64,000 bases of DNA from Comamonas thiooxydans. Its GTDB lineage: Bacteria; Pseudomonadota; Gammaproteobacteria; Burkholderiales; Burkholderiaceae_C. The stretch lies in assembly GCF_002157685.2 (NCBI RefSeq), contig NZ_AP026738.1, positions 62,001-126,000 on the forward strand, read 5' to 3'. Shown one piece after another: positions 32,864 through 41,706 of this stretch; positions within the stretch are counted from its first letter, which is position 1; every line of letters begins with the position of its first letter. The translations under genes were made by a program, and so were the position numbers. A model generated the notes under the pieces. The model searched no databases. It was not told the origin of the DNA and worked only from the letters and a program-made list of their open reading frames with translations.

Positions 32864-33766
32864 ATGGATCAGTTAGACATGGCATCCGCGTCGGTTGCGG
32901 AAGGGGATGAAGCGGGCAAAAGCCCGCTGCTGCAGGCCTTGGGCGAGAGGGTGCGCAATCTGCGTGCGCGCCGCGGTCTCACGCGCCGCGGGCTGGCTTC
33001 GGCGGCCGTGGTGTCCGAGCGCCATCTGGCCAATCTCGAATACGGCACGGGCAATGTCTCCATCCTGGTGCTGCAGCAGATTGCAAATGCACTTCAGTGC
33101 AGCATGGCCGAGCTGCTGGGCGATGTGACGACGGCCAGTGCCGAATGGCTGTTGCTGCGCGAGCTGTTGGAAGGCCGCAGCGAGGCCGACCTGAAGCGCG
33201 TGCGACTGGCCGCCGGAGAGATTCTTGGAACGGCGCCCATGGGCGATCCGCACCGGGCTTCGCGCATTGCCCTGATAGGCCTGCGTGGCGCGGGCAAGTC
33301 CACGCTGGGGCGCATGCTGGCGGAGCAGCTGAATGTGCCGTTTCTGGAACTGAACCAGGAAATCGAGCGCGTCGCGGGTTGCAGCGTGCGCGAGATCTAT
33401 GACCTCTATGGCGCAGGAGCCTATCGCCGCTACGAGCGCCGTGCACTCGAAGAGGCCGTGCAGATCTACAGCGACGTGGTGATAGCCACCCCGGGCGGCA
33501 TCGTGTCAGACCCCGCAACCTTCAACGAACTGCTCAGCCATTGCACCACGGTCTGGTTGCAGGCCCAGCCCGATGAGCATATGAGCCGTGTCGTGGCCCA
33601 GGGCGACACGCGGCCCATGGCGGCCAACCCCGAGGCCATGGATGATTTGCGCCGGATTCTGGACGGCCGATCGGCCTTTTATTCCAAGGCCGACCATGTG
33701 CTGGACACCAGCGGCAAGAGCCTGGCGCAAAGCTTCAGGCAGCTGAAGACACTGGTCGCTGCCTGA
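32864..33766 (+). CDS. boxR: BoxR/BzdR-type benzoyl-CoA-responsive regulator
   Basis: A 300-residue two-domain repressor. Residues about 25-85 form an XRE helix-turn-helix (VRNLRARRGLTRRGLASAA, then ERHLANLEYGTGNVSI). The C-terminal part resembles shikimate kinase, with Walker A GLRGAGKSTLGRML near residue 140. In BzdR/BoxR this domain binds benzoyl-CoA, which releases the repressor. It is divergent from boxD with TGCA-rich sequence between, as in known box clusters. Convergent with the acyl-CoA dehydrogenase gene, only 6 bases away. Confidence 0.93.
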   Translation: MDQLDMASASVAEGDEAGKSPLLQALGERVRNLRARRGLTRRGLASAAVVSERHLANLEYGTGNVSILVLQQIANALQCSMAELLGDVTTASAEWLLLRELLEGRSEADLKRVRLAAGEILGTAPMGDPHRASRIALIGLRGAGKSTLGRMLAEQLNVPFLELNQEIERVAGCSVREIYDLYGAGAYRRYERRALEEAVQIYSDVVIATPGGIVSDPATFNELLSHCTTVWLQAQPDEHMSRVVAQGDTRPMAANPEAMDDLRRILDGRSAFYSKADHVLDTSGKSLAQSFRQLKTLVAA

Positions 33767-33772
33767 GCGGAT

Positions 33773-35449
33773 TCAGACGGGCAGGGCGCGCTCCACAATG
33801 GCCGCCATGTCCAGCCCCGCAGGGTCGAACGCTCCGGCCACCATGGCCCCGCCTTGTGCGCCCAGGCGGGTGTGTATGAAGCCATCGGCCACGGGGGCGG
33901 GCGCGTGCCGGTGCAGCAGGCAGGCCTGGGCCAGCAGGCACAAGTCCTGCACCAGTCGGCGGGCCTGCGGCTCCAGCGCTTCGGGGGAAGCAGACAGGCG
34001 TTTGGCCAGCGATTGCGCCATGGACGTCAACAGGGGCTGGCCGGCAGCCATATCGCCGAGATCCTGCAACAGCAGGCGCGTGGCCTCGGGCTCTCGGCCC
34101 ATGGCGCGCAGCACGTCCAGGCACATCACATTGCCCGAACCTTCCCAGATGGAGTTGACCGGCGCTTCGCGGAACAGGCGCGCGACGATGCTGTCCTGTA
34201 CATAGCCGTTGCCGCCAAAGATCTCCATGGCTTCGCCCGTGATCTCCACCGAGCGCTTGCAGACCCAGAACTTGGCGGCCGGAGTCATGATGCGCTTCCA
34301 GGCGCGAGCCAGCAGATCGCCTTCGGCCTCCAGCTCATAGGCCTGAGCCAGATGCATGGCGAGCTGCATGGAGGCTTCGCTTTCGAGGGCCAGGTCCGCG
34401 AGCACGGTGGCCATCAGCGGTTGATCCGCGAGATGTTTGCCGAAGGCCGAGCGCTGGCGCGCATAGGCAATCGACTGCACGGTTGCGCTGCGCAAAATGG
34501 CCGCGCTGCCCAGCACGCAGTTCAGCCGCGTGTAGCTGGCCATTTCGATGATGGTGGGAATGCCTCGGCCTTCCTCGCCCATGAGAATGCCCCAGGCGTC
34601 CTGCAGTTCCACTTCCGAGCTGGAGTTGCTGCGGTTGCCGACCTTGTCCTTGAGGCGCTGCACACGCACGGGGTTCTTGCTTCCATCAGGGCGCCAGCGC
34701 GGCACGAAAAAACAGGCATGACCGCCGAGCTCACCGCTTGCCGTGGCCATGCGAGCCACCACCAGATGGGCGTCGCACATGGGGGCCGAGAAAAACCATT
34801 TATGGCCGCGCAGCAGATACTCGCTGCCGCGGCCGCCCTCATGCACGGGGCGTGCCACCGTGGTGTTGGCGCGCACGTCCGAGCCGCCTTGTTTCTCCGT
34901 CATGCCCATGCCTATCCAGATGGATTTTTTTTGGCTCAAGGGCAGATCGCGTGCGTCGTACTCGCGGCTGAACAACTGGGCCTGCAACTGGCTCCAGAGC
35001 CGGGGCTCTTTTTGCAGCACGGGGATGGCAGCCGTGGTCATGGTGGCTGGGCATAGCGTGCCTTGCTCCACCTGGCCGTGCAGGTAAAAGCCGGCGGCCC
35101 AGGCGCTCCAGCGACCGCTGCTCTGGCTCTCAAAGGGCAAGGAGATCAGGCCCTGTTTGCGATACAGCTCCATGAGGCGATGCCAGCTGGGGTGGAATTC
35201 CACGGCATCGAGCACACGTCCGCGTGCGTCAAAACGCTGCAGCTCGGGTGTGTGGCGGTTGGCGAGTTCGGCATGCTCCCAGGTGTGCTTCTGGCCAAGC
35301 TGTTGCGCAAAGCGGCTCAGGGCCGGAACAAAGCCCTGGGCCTGCTGGCGTTGCAGCACTTCCTGCAAGGCCGTGTCGGCCTGCAGCAGATCGAAGTCGG
35401 TCAGCTCATCGAACTGGTTGAAGACGTCATGGGTGTCCAGGGCCTGCAT
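33773..35449 (-). CDS. AidB-like acyl-CoA dehydrogenase
   Basis: A 558-residue flavoprotein of the AidB branch. It has the acyl-CoA dehydrogenase middle domain GMGMTEKQGGSDVRANTT near residue 185 and the C-terminal EIFGGNGYVQDSIVARLFRE near 412 followed by NSIWEGSGNVMCLDVLRA, a segment almost diagnostic of AidB. E. coli AidB is an alkylation-induced protein that binds DNA and has weak isovaleryl-CoA dehydrogenase activity. Whether this copy takes part in aromatic or acyl-CoA breakdown or in stress protection is open. Confidence 0.9.
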   Translation of the reverse strand: MQALDTHDVFNQFDELTDFDLLQADTALQEVLQRQQAQGFVPALSRFAQQLGQKHTWEHAELANRHTPELQRFDARGRVLDAVEFHPSWHRLMELYRKQGLISLPFESQSSGRWSAWAAGFYLHGQVEQGTLCPATMTTAAIPVLQKEPRLWSQLQAQLFSREYDARDLPLSQKKSIWIGMGMTEKQGGSDVRANTTVARPVHEGGRGSEYLLRGHKWFFSAPMCDAHLVVARMATASGELGGHACFFVPRWRPDGSKNPVRVQRLKDKVGNRSNSSSEVELQDAWGILMGEEGRGIPTIIEMASYTRLNCVLGSAAILRSATVQSIAYARQRSAFGKHLADQPLMATVLADLALESEASMQLAMHLAQAYELEAEGDLLARAWKRIMTPAAKFWVCKRSVEITGEAMEIFGGNGYVQDSIVARLFREAPVNSIWEGSGNVMCLDVLRAMGREPEATRLLLQDLGDMAAGQPLLTSMAQSLAKRLSASPEALEPQARRLVQDLCLLAQACLLHRHAPAPVADGFIHTRLGAQGGAMVAGAFDPAGLDMAAIVERALPV

Positions 35450-35544
35450 GCGAAAACTCCTGTAGCTGTGCGCTTGTCACAGGCCAATATAGAGCGCCGC
35501 ATGGCCGAAGCAAAGCGGGTTTTCAGCCGCTGTATCGCACAGGC

Positions 35545-36378
35545 TTATCGCCTGCGGGCCTGTTCATACAAGCCCATGACGCGCGGCACATTGCCCTCCA
35601 GCTGACGGATGCGATCGGGGCCTGTCGGGTGCGTGGAGAGAAAGCCTATGCCGCCTTCGCCCGTGGCCTGGCCCATCTTGCGCCACAGGCTCACGGCGGC
35701 CTGCGGGTTGAAGCCGGCGCGGGCAGCGAGCTCCAGTCCGACCAGATCGGCATCGCTTTCGTCATTGCGGCTGAACTTGAGGCTGAGCAATTGCCCGCCC
35801 AGGCGTGCCGCGGCATTGCCGATATCGCCCAGACCCAGCAATTGCGCGCCCAGCGATATGCCTATGCTGGTGGCCTGGTTCTTGGCCAACTGCTCGCGCG
35901 AATGCTCGCGCAGGGCATGGGCCATCTCATGGCCCATGATCATGGCGATCTCGTCGTCCGTCAGCTTGAGCTGGTCGATGATGCCTGTGTAGAAGGCGAT
36001 CTTGCCGCCGGGCATGCAGAATGCGTTGATCTGCTTGCTGCCTATGAGATTGACCTCCCAGCGCCATTGGCCGGCGCGCGGGTTCCATTGCGCGGCATAG
36101 GGAATGAGGCGCTGGGCAATGCCGCGCAGGCGTTGCAGCTGCGGGTTGCCAGCGTCTGCCAGCGCACCCTGAGCCTTGGCTTTTTGCAGCAGCTCCTGGT
36201 ACTGCTGGGTCGCAGAGTTTTCCAGCGTTTCGGCCGGTACCAGCTGGCGCATCACCGAGGCCTTGCCTACCTCCACCTGAGCCTGCGCTGGCGCGTGCAT
36301 CAGTGCAGCGCAGACCAGTGCGGGCAGCAGGCAGTTGCGGGTGGTGGGCAGGCGCAGGGATGAGATGAGGGCGTGCAT
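35545..36378 (-). CDS. Periplasmic M48-family zinc metalloprotease
   Basis: A 277-residue protein with a signal peptide (LLPALVCAALMHAPAQA, cleavage near residue 32) and the peptidase motif MGHEMAHALREHS near residue 150. The third zinc ligand segment NDESDADLVGLEL is near 212. It resembles LoiP/BepA-type exported proteases that handle outer membrane proteins. No tetratricopeptide region is seen, so it is closer to LoiP. The ATG at 36378 is the start of the signal peptide; two close in-frame methionines are possible. Confidence 0.88.
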   Translation of the reverse strand: MHALISSLRLPTTRNCLLPALVCAALMHAPAQAQVEVGKASVMRQLVPAETLENSATQQYQELLQKAKAQGALADAGNPQLQRLRGIAQRLIPYAAQWNPRAGQWRWEVNLIGSKQINAFCMPGGKIAFYTGIIDQLKLTDDEIAMIMGHEMAHALREHSREQLAKNQATSIGISLGAQLLGLGDIGNAAARLGGQLLSLKFSRNDESDADLVGLELAARAGFNPQAAVSLWRKMGQATGEGGIGFLSTHPTGPDRIRQLEGNVPRVMGLYEQARRR

Positions 36379-36416
36379 GAGCGCCAAGTCTATGCGAGCT
36401 GCAGTCTCGCCTCGGA

Positions 36417-37334
36417 TCAGACGGTTTCTGCAGTCTTGCGCTCTGCCTGCACCACCAGCCACAGGCCGCCGATCACGCCGAGCAGACCCAGCACGGACCA
36501 CCAGGCGGGGCGCTCGCCGACCACCAGCAAAGACAGTGCAAAAGCGGTGATCGGCTCGGCCTTGCTCAGTGCCACGCCAGTCGCGGCAGACATGCCGCGC
36601 AGGCCCACGGAGAACAGCAGATAGGCAAGCCCCGTGGCGACCATGCCCAGATAGATCACCACGGCCCAGCCGCCGGCGTTGATCTGCAGCGGCCCGCCCA
36701 GCCAGGCCGAAACGGGCAGCGACAGCAGGGCTGCGCAGGCAAACACCCAGGCATTGACCGTGGCCACACGCGCCTGAAGCACCAGCGCCTGGTTGACCAG
36801 CGCATAGGCGGCATAGGACAGGCCGGCCAGCAGGCACAGGGCCATGCCCGCCCATGGTAGATGCTGTCTGTCGGTGGCAGCCAGCGCCATGACAATGCCT
36901 CCGCCCACGCCGGTGCAGGTGCCAAGCCACCATTGGGCGCTAGGCATGCGCTTTTGCACCACGGCCTGCATCAGGCCGGCCCAGATGGGGCCGCTGCCTA
37001 TGGCCAGCGCCGTACCCAGGGCCACGCCGCTGGCCTTGACGCCGGCAAAGAAGCTGAGGTTGTAGATGGCCATGCAGAGGCCGCAGAACACGATACGCGC
37101 CCAGCGCATGGGTTGGCGCGCATGGCCTCGGTCCAGCAGCAGCGCCAGCGCGCCAAAGAACAGCGCGGCCATGACCATGCGCAGGCCGCCCACCCAGTAG
37201 GGCGAGAGCTGTGCAGGCGCGAAATGCTGCGCCGTGCCCGTGGTGCCCCAGAGCATGGCGGCGGCCAGCACCAGGCCGACAGGGCCCAAGGCGCTGCGGG
37301 GCGAGGGAGAAGAGATAGCGGAAGTGACAGACAT
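36417..37334 (-). CDS. EamA-family (DMT) transporter
   Basis: A 305-residue inner-membrane protein with ten hydrophobic segments in two EamA repeats. AMLWGTTGTAQHFAP near residue 27 opens repeat one, and ALSKAEPITAFALSLLVVGE near 255 closes repeat two. Such carriers export amino acids or other metabolites. It lies 68 bases behind an AraC-type regulator gene on the same strand, which suggests co-regulation. Confidence 0.88.
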   Translation of the reverse strand: MSVTSAISSPSPRSALGPVGLVLAAAMLWGTTGTAQHFAPAQLSPYWVGGLRMVMAALFFGALALLLDRGHARQPMRWARIVFCGLCMAIYNLSFFAGVKASGVALGTALAIGSGPIWAGLMQAVVQKRMPSAQWWLGTCTGVGGGIVMALAATDRQHLPWAGMALCLLAGLSYAAYALVNQALVLQARVATVNAWVFACAALLSLPVSAWLGGPLQINAGGWAVVIYLGMVATGLAYLLFSVGLRGMSAATGVALSKAEPITAFALSLLVVGERPAWWSVLGLLGVIGGLWLVVQAERKTAETV

Positions 37335-37402
37335 GAGTGAGCCATCATGCGCGGGCCAGGGCCGCTCATCTGTCGAGAAACGCTTGAAGTGCGAGGGGCG
37401 GC

Positions 37403-38098
37403 TCAGCGGCGCTCGCGCAGCTGGCGCGATGTCAGGCCGCGCTCGCGCCGCAGTGCATAGGCCAGGGCGCTGGCCGATGCGTAGCCGCAGCGCAGTGCGG
37501 TCGCTTCGAGTGCCGCTCCTTGCTTGAGCTGCAGCACGGCAGCATCCAGACGCAGGCCGCGCAGCCAGTCCTGCGGGGTGCGGTCCGTCAACTCCACAAA
37601 ACGGGCGTGGAACTGGGCCACGCTCAGATGCACCAGGTCCGCCAGCCGGGCCGTGGGCCAGCTTTCATGCAAAGCAGCCTGCACTTGGCGCTGCAGCCAC
37701 AGCAGATCCATGCCGCGACGTTGCAGCAAGGTGGGAGCCTGCAGCACCAGAGCCATCTGCGCGGCGGCTGACAGACTTGACTGGGGGAAGCGCAACGCCG
37801 GGGGCACGGCAAACCGGCGCAGCTTGTCCAGCCCCTGGATCATGGGCGCGTCGATCACCAGCACCTGGGTTTGCGGTGCGGCCAGATAGCCGTGGCCGGT
37901 ACCTGCGGGTATGACCATGCCGCAGGCGCTGTCCACAAAGCTGGGTCTGCCACCCACCTCCAGCTCCATGCGGCCCTGCAGCGCAAACAGAATCTGGGCA
38001 TGGTCATGGGCATGGGCCTGATGCTCGCCGCTGTAGCTGCGCACCGAGGTCTGTGCCTGGTCAAGCACAGGGCGCGGGGATGCGGTGTCACGGCTCAT
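37403..38098 (-). CDS. AraC-family regulator with cupin sensor
   Basis: A 231-residue regulator. The N-terminal cupin (residues about 20-90, with EHQAHAHDHAQILFALQGRM) would bind a small ligand, and the C-terminal AraC/XylS domain has two helix-turn-helix motifs (LADLVHLSVAQFHARFVE and ATALRCGYASASALAYALRR). It is upstream of the EamA exporter gene and divergent from the AmpG-like gene, 103 bases away. Confidence 0.88.
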   Translation of the reverse strand: MSRDTASPRPVLDQAQTSVRSYSGEHQAHAHDHAQILFALQGRMELEVGGRPSFVDSACGMVIPAGTGHGYLAAPQTQVLVIDAPMIQGLDKLRRFAVPPALRFPQSSLSAAAQMALVLQAPTLLQRRGMDLLWLQRQVQAALHESWPTARLADLVHLSVAQFHARFVELTDRTPQDWLRGLRLDAAVLQLKQGAALEATALRCGYASASALAYALRRERGLTSRQLRERR

Positions 38099-38201
38099 GG
38101 GGCAATCCTGCTTACAGAAAGAGACGGCGGTCACGGTAATGGTAGCGCCCTGCGACTGGCGCGGGCAACCGATAATGCCCTCTGCCTCAGAGAACCAGAC
38201 C

Positions 38202-39560
38202 ATGACCGAGTCGTCCCAAACAAGCACCAGCCCCACTTCCGCAGATGTCGTCATCAAGCCCAAGCGCAGCTGGAGCCAGGCCTTCAAGGTCTATGCCCAG
38301 CCCACCAGCCTGCGCATGCTGGCCCTGGGTTTCTCGGCCGGCCTGCCGCTGCTGCTGGTGCTGGGCACCTTGAGCTTCTGGCTGCGTGAGGCCGATATCG
38401 ACCGCACGACGATAGGATTCCTGAGCTGGGTGGGCCTGGCCTATGCCTTCAAATGGGTGTGGTCTCCGCTGGTGGATCGTCTGCCCTTGCCGGCACTGAC
38501 GCGGATGCTGGGGCGTCGCCGCAGCTGGCTGTTGTTTTCGCAGCTGTTGATCGTGGCGGGCCTGCTCGGCATGTCGTTCATGGACCCCAAGCAATCCCTG
38601 CAGCCGCTGGTGTTGTGCGCGGTGCTGGTGGCTTTCGGCTCGGCCACGCAGGATATCGCGCTGGATGCCTATCGCATCGAGTCCGCCAAGGTCGACGATC
38701 AGGCGGCTCTGGCTGCCACGTACCAGACCGGCTATCGCCTGGCCATGATCTGGGCTGGCGCCGGCGTGTTGTGGGTAGCGGCCCAGGTCCAAGGTGATGT
38801 GCAGGGCTATATGGTGCAGGCCTGGCATGTGGCCTACACGGCAATGGCGGCGAGCATGCTGGTGGGCATGATCACAGTGCTGCTCTCGCCCGAGCCTGAA
38901 GCTCGTCCCATGGCACCGGCACGCAATGCGGCCGAGTGGATCCAGGGCGCGTTGATTGCTCCGTTTGCCGACTTCATCGGCCGCTACCGCTGGCAGGCGT
39001 TGCTGCTGCTGGCGCTGATCGGTCTGTATCGCGTGAGCGACGTGGTGATGGGCATCATGGCCAATCCGTTCTATGTGGACATGGGCTACACCAAGGAAGA
39101 GGTTGCCGCCGTGACCAAGGTGTTCGGCGTCATCATGACGCTGCTGGGTGGCTTTGTGGGCGGCACCATGGCAGTGCGCTGGGGCGTGATGCGCGTGCTG
39201 ATGCTGGGCGCCGTGCTGTCGGCCTGCACCAATATTCTGTTTGCCTGGCTGGCCACGCGCGGCCACGATGTCTCGGCACTGGTCTGGGTGGTCAGCGCCG
39301 ACAATCTCGCCGGGGGAATCGCCTCGGCGGCCTTCATCGCCTATCTCTCGGGCCTGACCAATGTGCAGTACTCGGCCACGCAATATGCGCTGTTCAGTTC
39401 GATGATGCTGCTGGCCCCCAAGTGGCTGGCGGGCTTCTCGGGAGCGTTTGTCGATGCTTATGGTTACGAGGCGTTTTTCCACACCACGGCACTGATGGGC
39501 TTCCCCGTGCTGCTGCTGATTTTCCTGGCTTCCAGAGTGAAAATTGGTTCTGACGCTTGA
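38202..39560 (+). CDS. AmpG-like major facilitator permease
   Basis: A 452-residue inner-membrane protein with about 12-14 hydrophobic segments. The AmpG marks SAGLPLLLVLGTLSFWLRE near residue 45, WSPLVDR near 87, and GSATQDIALDAYRIE near 145 are present. AmpG imports anhydro-muropeptides for cell-wall recycling. The ATG at 38202 opens a hydrophilic N-terminus of about 40 residues. It is a single gene with no beta-lactamase or amidase gene beside it. Confidence 0.87.
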   Translation: MTESSQTSTSPTSADVVIKPKRSWSQAFKVYAQPTSLRMLALGFSAGLPLLLVLGTLSFWLREADIDRTTIGFLSWVGLAYAFKWVWSPLVDRLPLPALTRMLGRRRSWLLFSQLLIVAGLLGMSFMDPKQSLQPLVLCAVLVAFGSATQDIALDAYRIESAKVDDQAALAATYQTGYRLAMIWAGAGVLWVAAQVQGDVQGYMVQAWHVAYTAMAASMLVGMITVLLSPEPEARPMAPARNAAEWIQGALIAPFADFIGRYRWQALLLLALIGLYRVSDVVMGIMANPFYVDMGYTKEEVAAVTKVFGVIMTLLGGFVGGTMAVRWGVMRVLMLGAVLSACTNILFAWLATRGHDVSALVWVVSADNLAGGIASAAFIAYLSGLTNVQYSATQYALFSSMMLLAPKWLAGFSGAFVDAYGYEAFFHTTALMGFPVLLLIFLASRVKIGSDA

Positions 39561-39684
39561 TGGGTAAGCGCTGACAGCTATTGTTTTTGAGCGATTCGGC
39601 GTTTACCCAACTTTACGCACCAGACAAGAGCAGGTCACCTGCGTGCTGCAGCATGACGTCTTGAAGAAATACCGAGGCGCGAGC

Positions 39685-40434
39685 ATGACTACACTGCCCC
39701 CTATGAGCACGCACCAACTTCTGATGATTGAGGACGACGTTCGCCTGGCGCAAATGGTGAGCGATTACCTGGGCAATAACGGCCTGGAAGTGACCCATAT
39801 GGCTGACGGCAAAAGCGGCCTGGAACAGCTGCAGCCCAGCGATGGTGGCTCGGTCGAGTTGCCCGACCTGGTGATCCTTGACCTGATGCTGCCCGACATG
39901 GACGGCCTTGAAGTCTGCCGCCGCATACGTTCCATGCCTGGTGCCCCTGCACAGGTCCCGGTGCTGATGCTGACCGCCAAGGGCGATCCCATGGACCGCA
40001 TCATCGGCCTGGAGCTGGGCGCAGACGACTATCTGCCCAAGCCTTTCGAGCCGCGCGAGTTGCTGGCCCGCATTCGTGCCATCCTGCGCCGCAAAGGCGG
40101 CGAGAGCCAGGCGGCGCCCGCGAATGCCGTCATGCGCTTCGGCAGCCTGGAAATCGATCGTGATGCCCGTACCGTGTCGGTGGGCGAGCAGCAGGCCGAT
40201 CTCACTTCCTACCAGTTCGATCTGCTGGTGGCGCTGGCCGAGCGCGCCGGTCGCGTGCTGACGCGCGACCAGATCATGGAAGCCGTGCGCGGGCGCGAAT
40301 TGGAGGCCTTCGATCGGTCCATCGACGTGCACATGGGCCGCATCCGTGCCGCGATCGAGGCCGACCCCAAGGCTCCCAAGCGCATTCTCACGGTGCGCGG
40401 TGTGGGTTATGTTTTTGCCAAGCAACAAGACTGA
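39685..40434 (+). CDS. OmpR-type response regulator
   Basis: A two-domain response regulator: receiver with IEDD near residue 15, phospho-acceptor aspartate 66 in LVILDLMLPDMDG and lysine in LPKPFEPRELL, then an OmpR/PhoB winged helix. The start could be ATG 39685 or 39703. The stop overlaps the kinase start by one base (TGATG), so the two proteins are translationally coupled. Confidence 0.92.
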   Translation: MTTLPPMSTHQLLMIEDDVRLAQMVSDYLGNNGLEVTHMADGKSGLEQLQPSDGGSVELPDLVILDLMLPDMDGLEVCRRIRSMPGAPAQVPVLMLTAKGDPMDRIIGLELGADDYLPKPFEPRELLARIRAILRRKGGESQAAPANAVMRFGSLEIDRDARTVSVGEQQADLTSYQFDLLVALAERAGRVLTRDQIMEAVRGRELEAFDRSIDVHMGRIRAAIEADPKAPKRILTVRGVGYVFAKQQD

Positions 40435-41654
40435 TGAAGCTGCTGCATGCTTTCTCTCAGCGCCTGTATCTGCGCATCTGGCTGGCGGTGGTAGTCGGCG
40501 TGGCCGTGCTCACGCTGTGCGTGGCATGGGCCTGGAATATTGCCGAAGAGCAGCGCGCTCAGAACAGCACCACGCCTCCCTCGCGCGAGATGGTGCTCAA
40601 AGGCCCCGAGGGCGAGGTTCTGGTGGAAGGGCGTGGCAACCGCATCTCCGGCTCGCCCGTAGATGGTGTGCGTTTTGAAATTGCCGCCAGGGACGGGCAG
40701 GTCTATGAGCTGTGGATGGCACCACGCGAGTGGCGTGAGGGCCGCCCTCCGCCGCGTGATGGTGCCGTGGCCTTCTGGCTGCGGCCACCGTTCGGCTTTC
40801 TGTGGATGCTGGGCCTGGTCGGTGTGGCAGTGGTTGTGGGCGTGTTCCCCATCATCCGCCGCCTGCTCAAGCGTCTGGAAAACCTGCAGCGCGGCGTCAA
40901 GCGCTTCGGCGAGGGCGATCTGTCGGTGCGAGTACCCGAGCACGGCCATGATGAGGTGGCAGATCTGGCGCACCAGTTCAATGCCGCTGCCGCGCGCATC
41001 GAGACCTTGATGACGTCTCACAAATCTCTGCTGGCCAATGCCTCGCATGAGCTGCGCTCGCCGCTGACGCGCATCCGCATGGGCCTGGAGTTCATGGGGA
41101 ACGATCCGGCCAGTGCCCGTGCCAAGGCCGAGATCCAGCGCAATATCGGCGAACTGGACCAACTGGTCGACGAGATCCTGCTGGCCAGCCGCCTGGACTC
41201 CAGCGAGGTCGATGTGGGCACGGTGGAGTCGGTCGATCTGATCGGTCTGGCGGCCGAGGAATGCGCGCGCATCGACGCCGATCTGGAGATGCAGACCGAG
41301 GGTCCGCTGGAGGTGCAGGGGATCGCGAAACTGCTGCGCCGCGCCGTGCGCAATCTGCTGGAGAATGCGCGCCGCTACAGCGAGGGCGAGATCACGCTGT
41401 CCCTGTCGAGGCAGGACGGCATGGCCTTGATCCGTGTCGAGGACCACGGCCCCGGCGTTCCCCAGGCGCAGCGTGAGCGTATCTTCGAGAAGTTCTATCG
41501 CCTACCTGGCGCCAGCGAGAGGTCTGGCGGTGTGGGCCTGGGCCTGTCGCTGGTGCGCTCGATTGCCGAGCGGCACGGTGGCACGGTGCACTGCGAGGCA
41601 CGCAAGGACGGCCGTAGCGGCGCGAGCTTTGTGATCTGTCTGCCGCTGGTCTGA
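40434..41654 (+). CDS. Sensor histidine kinase partner
   Basis: A 406-residue membrane kinase. Two membrane helices (about residues 13-33 and 123-145) flank a short periplasmic loop of some 90 residues, followed by HAMP, a dimerisation domain with phospho-accepting histidine 205 in ASHELRSPLTRIR, and an ATPase domain (NLLENARRY, DHGPGVP, GLGLSLVRSI). The layout resembles RstB/EnvZ-type kinases, but the signal is unknown. Confidence 0.93.
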   Translation: MKLLHAFSQRLYLRIWLAVVVGVAVLTLCVAWAWNIAEEQRAQNSTTPPSREMVLKGPEGEVLVEGRGNRISGSPVDGVRFEIAARDGQVYELWMAPREWREGRPPPRDGAVAFWLRPPFGFLWMLGLVGVAVVVGVFPIIRRLLKRLENLQRGVKRFGEGDLSVRVPEHGHDEVADLAHQFNAAAARIETLMTSHKSLLANASHELRSPLTRIRMGLEFMGNDPASARAKAEIQRNIGELDQLVDEILLASRLDSSEVDVGTVESVDLIGLAAEECARIDADLEMQTEGPLEVQGIAKLLRRAVRNLLENARRYSEGEITLSLSRQDGMALIRVEDHGPGVPQAQRERIFEKFYRLPGASERSGGVGLGLSLVRSIAERHGGTVHCEARKDGRSGASFVICLPLV

Positions 41655-41666
41655 TCCGGCGCCCTC

Positions 41667-41703
41667 AAAAAAGCCCCGCAGGTTTCGGCCTGCGGGGCTT
41701 TTT
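41667..41703. terminator. Bidirectional terminator between the kinase and ugd genes
   Basis: AAGCCCCGCAGG and CCTGCGGGGCTT form a perfect 12-bp stem with A and T runs on either side. It can stop both the two-component operon and the minus-strand glycan operon. Confidence 0.92.
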
Positions 41704-41706
41704 GTT

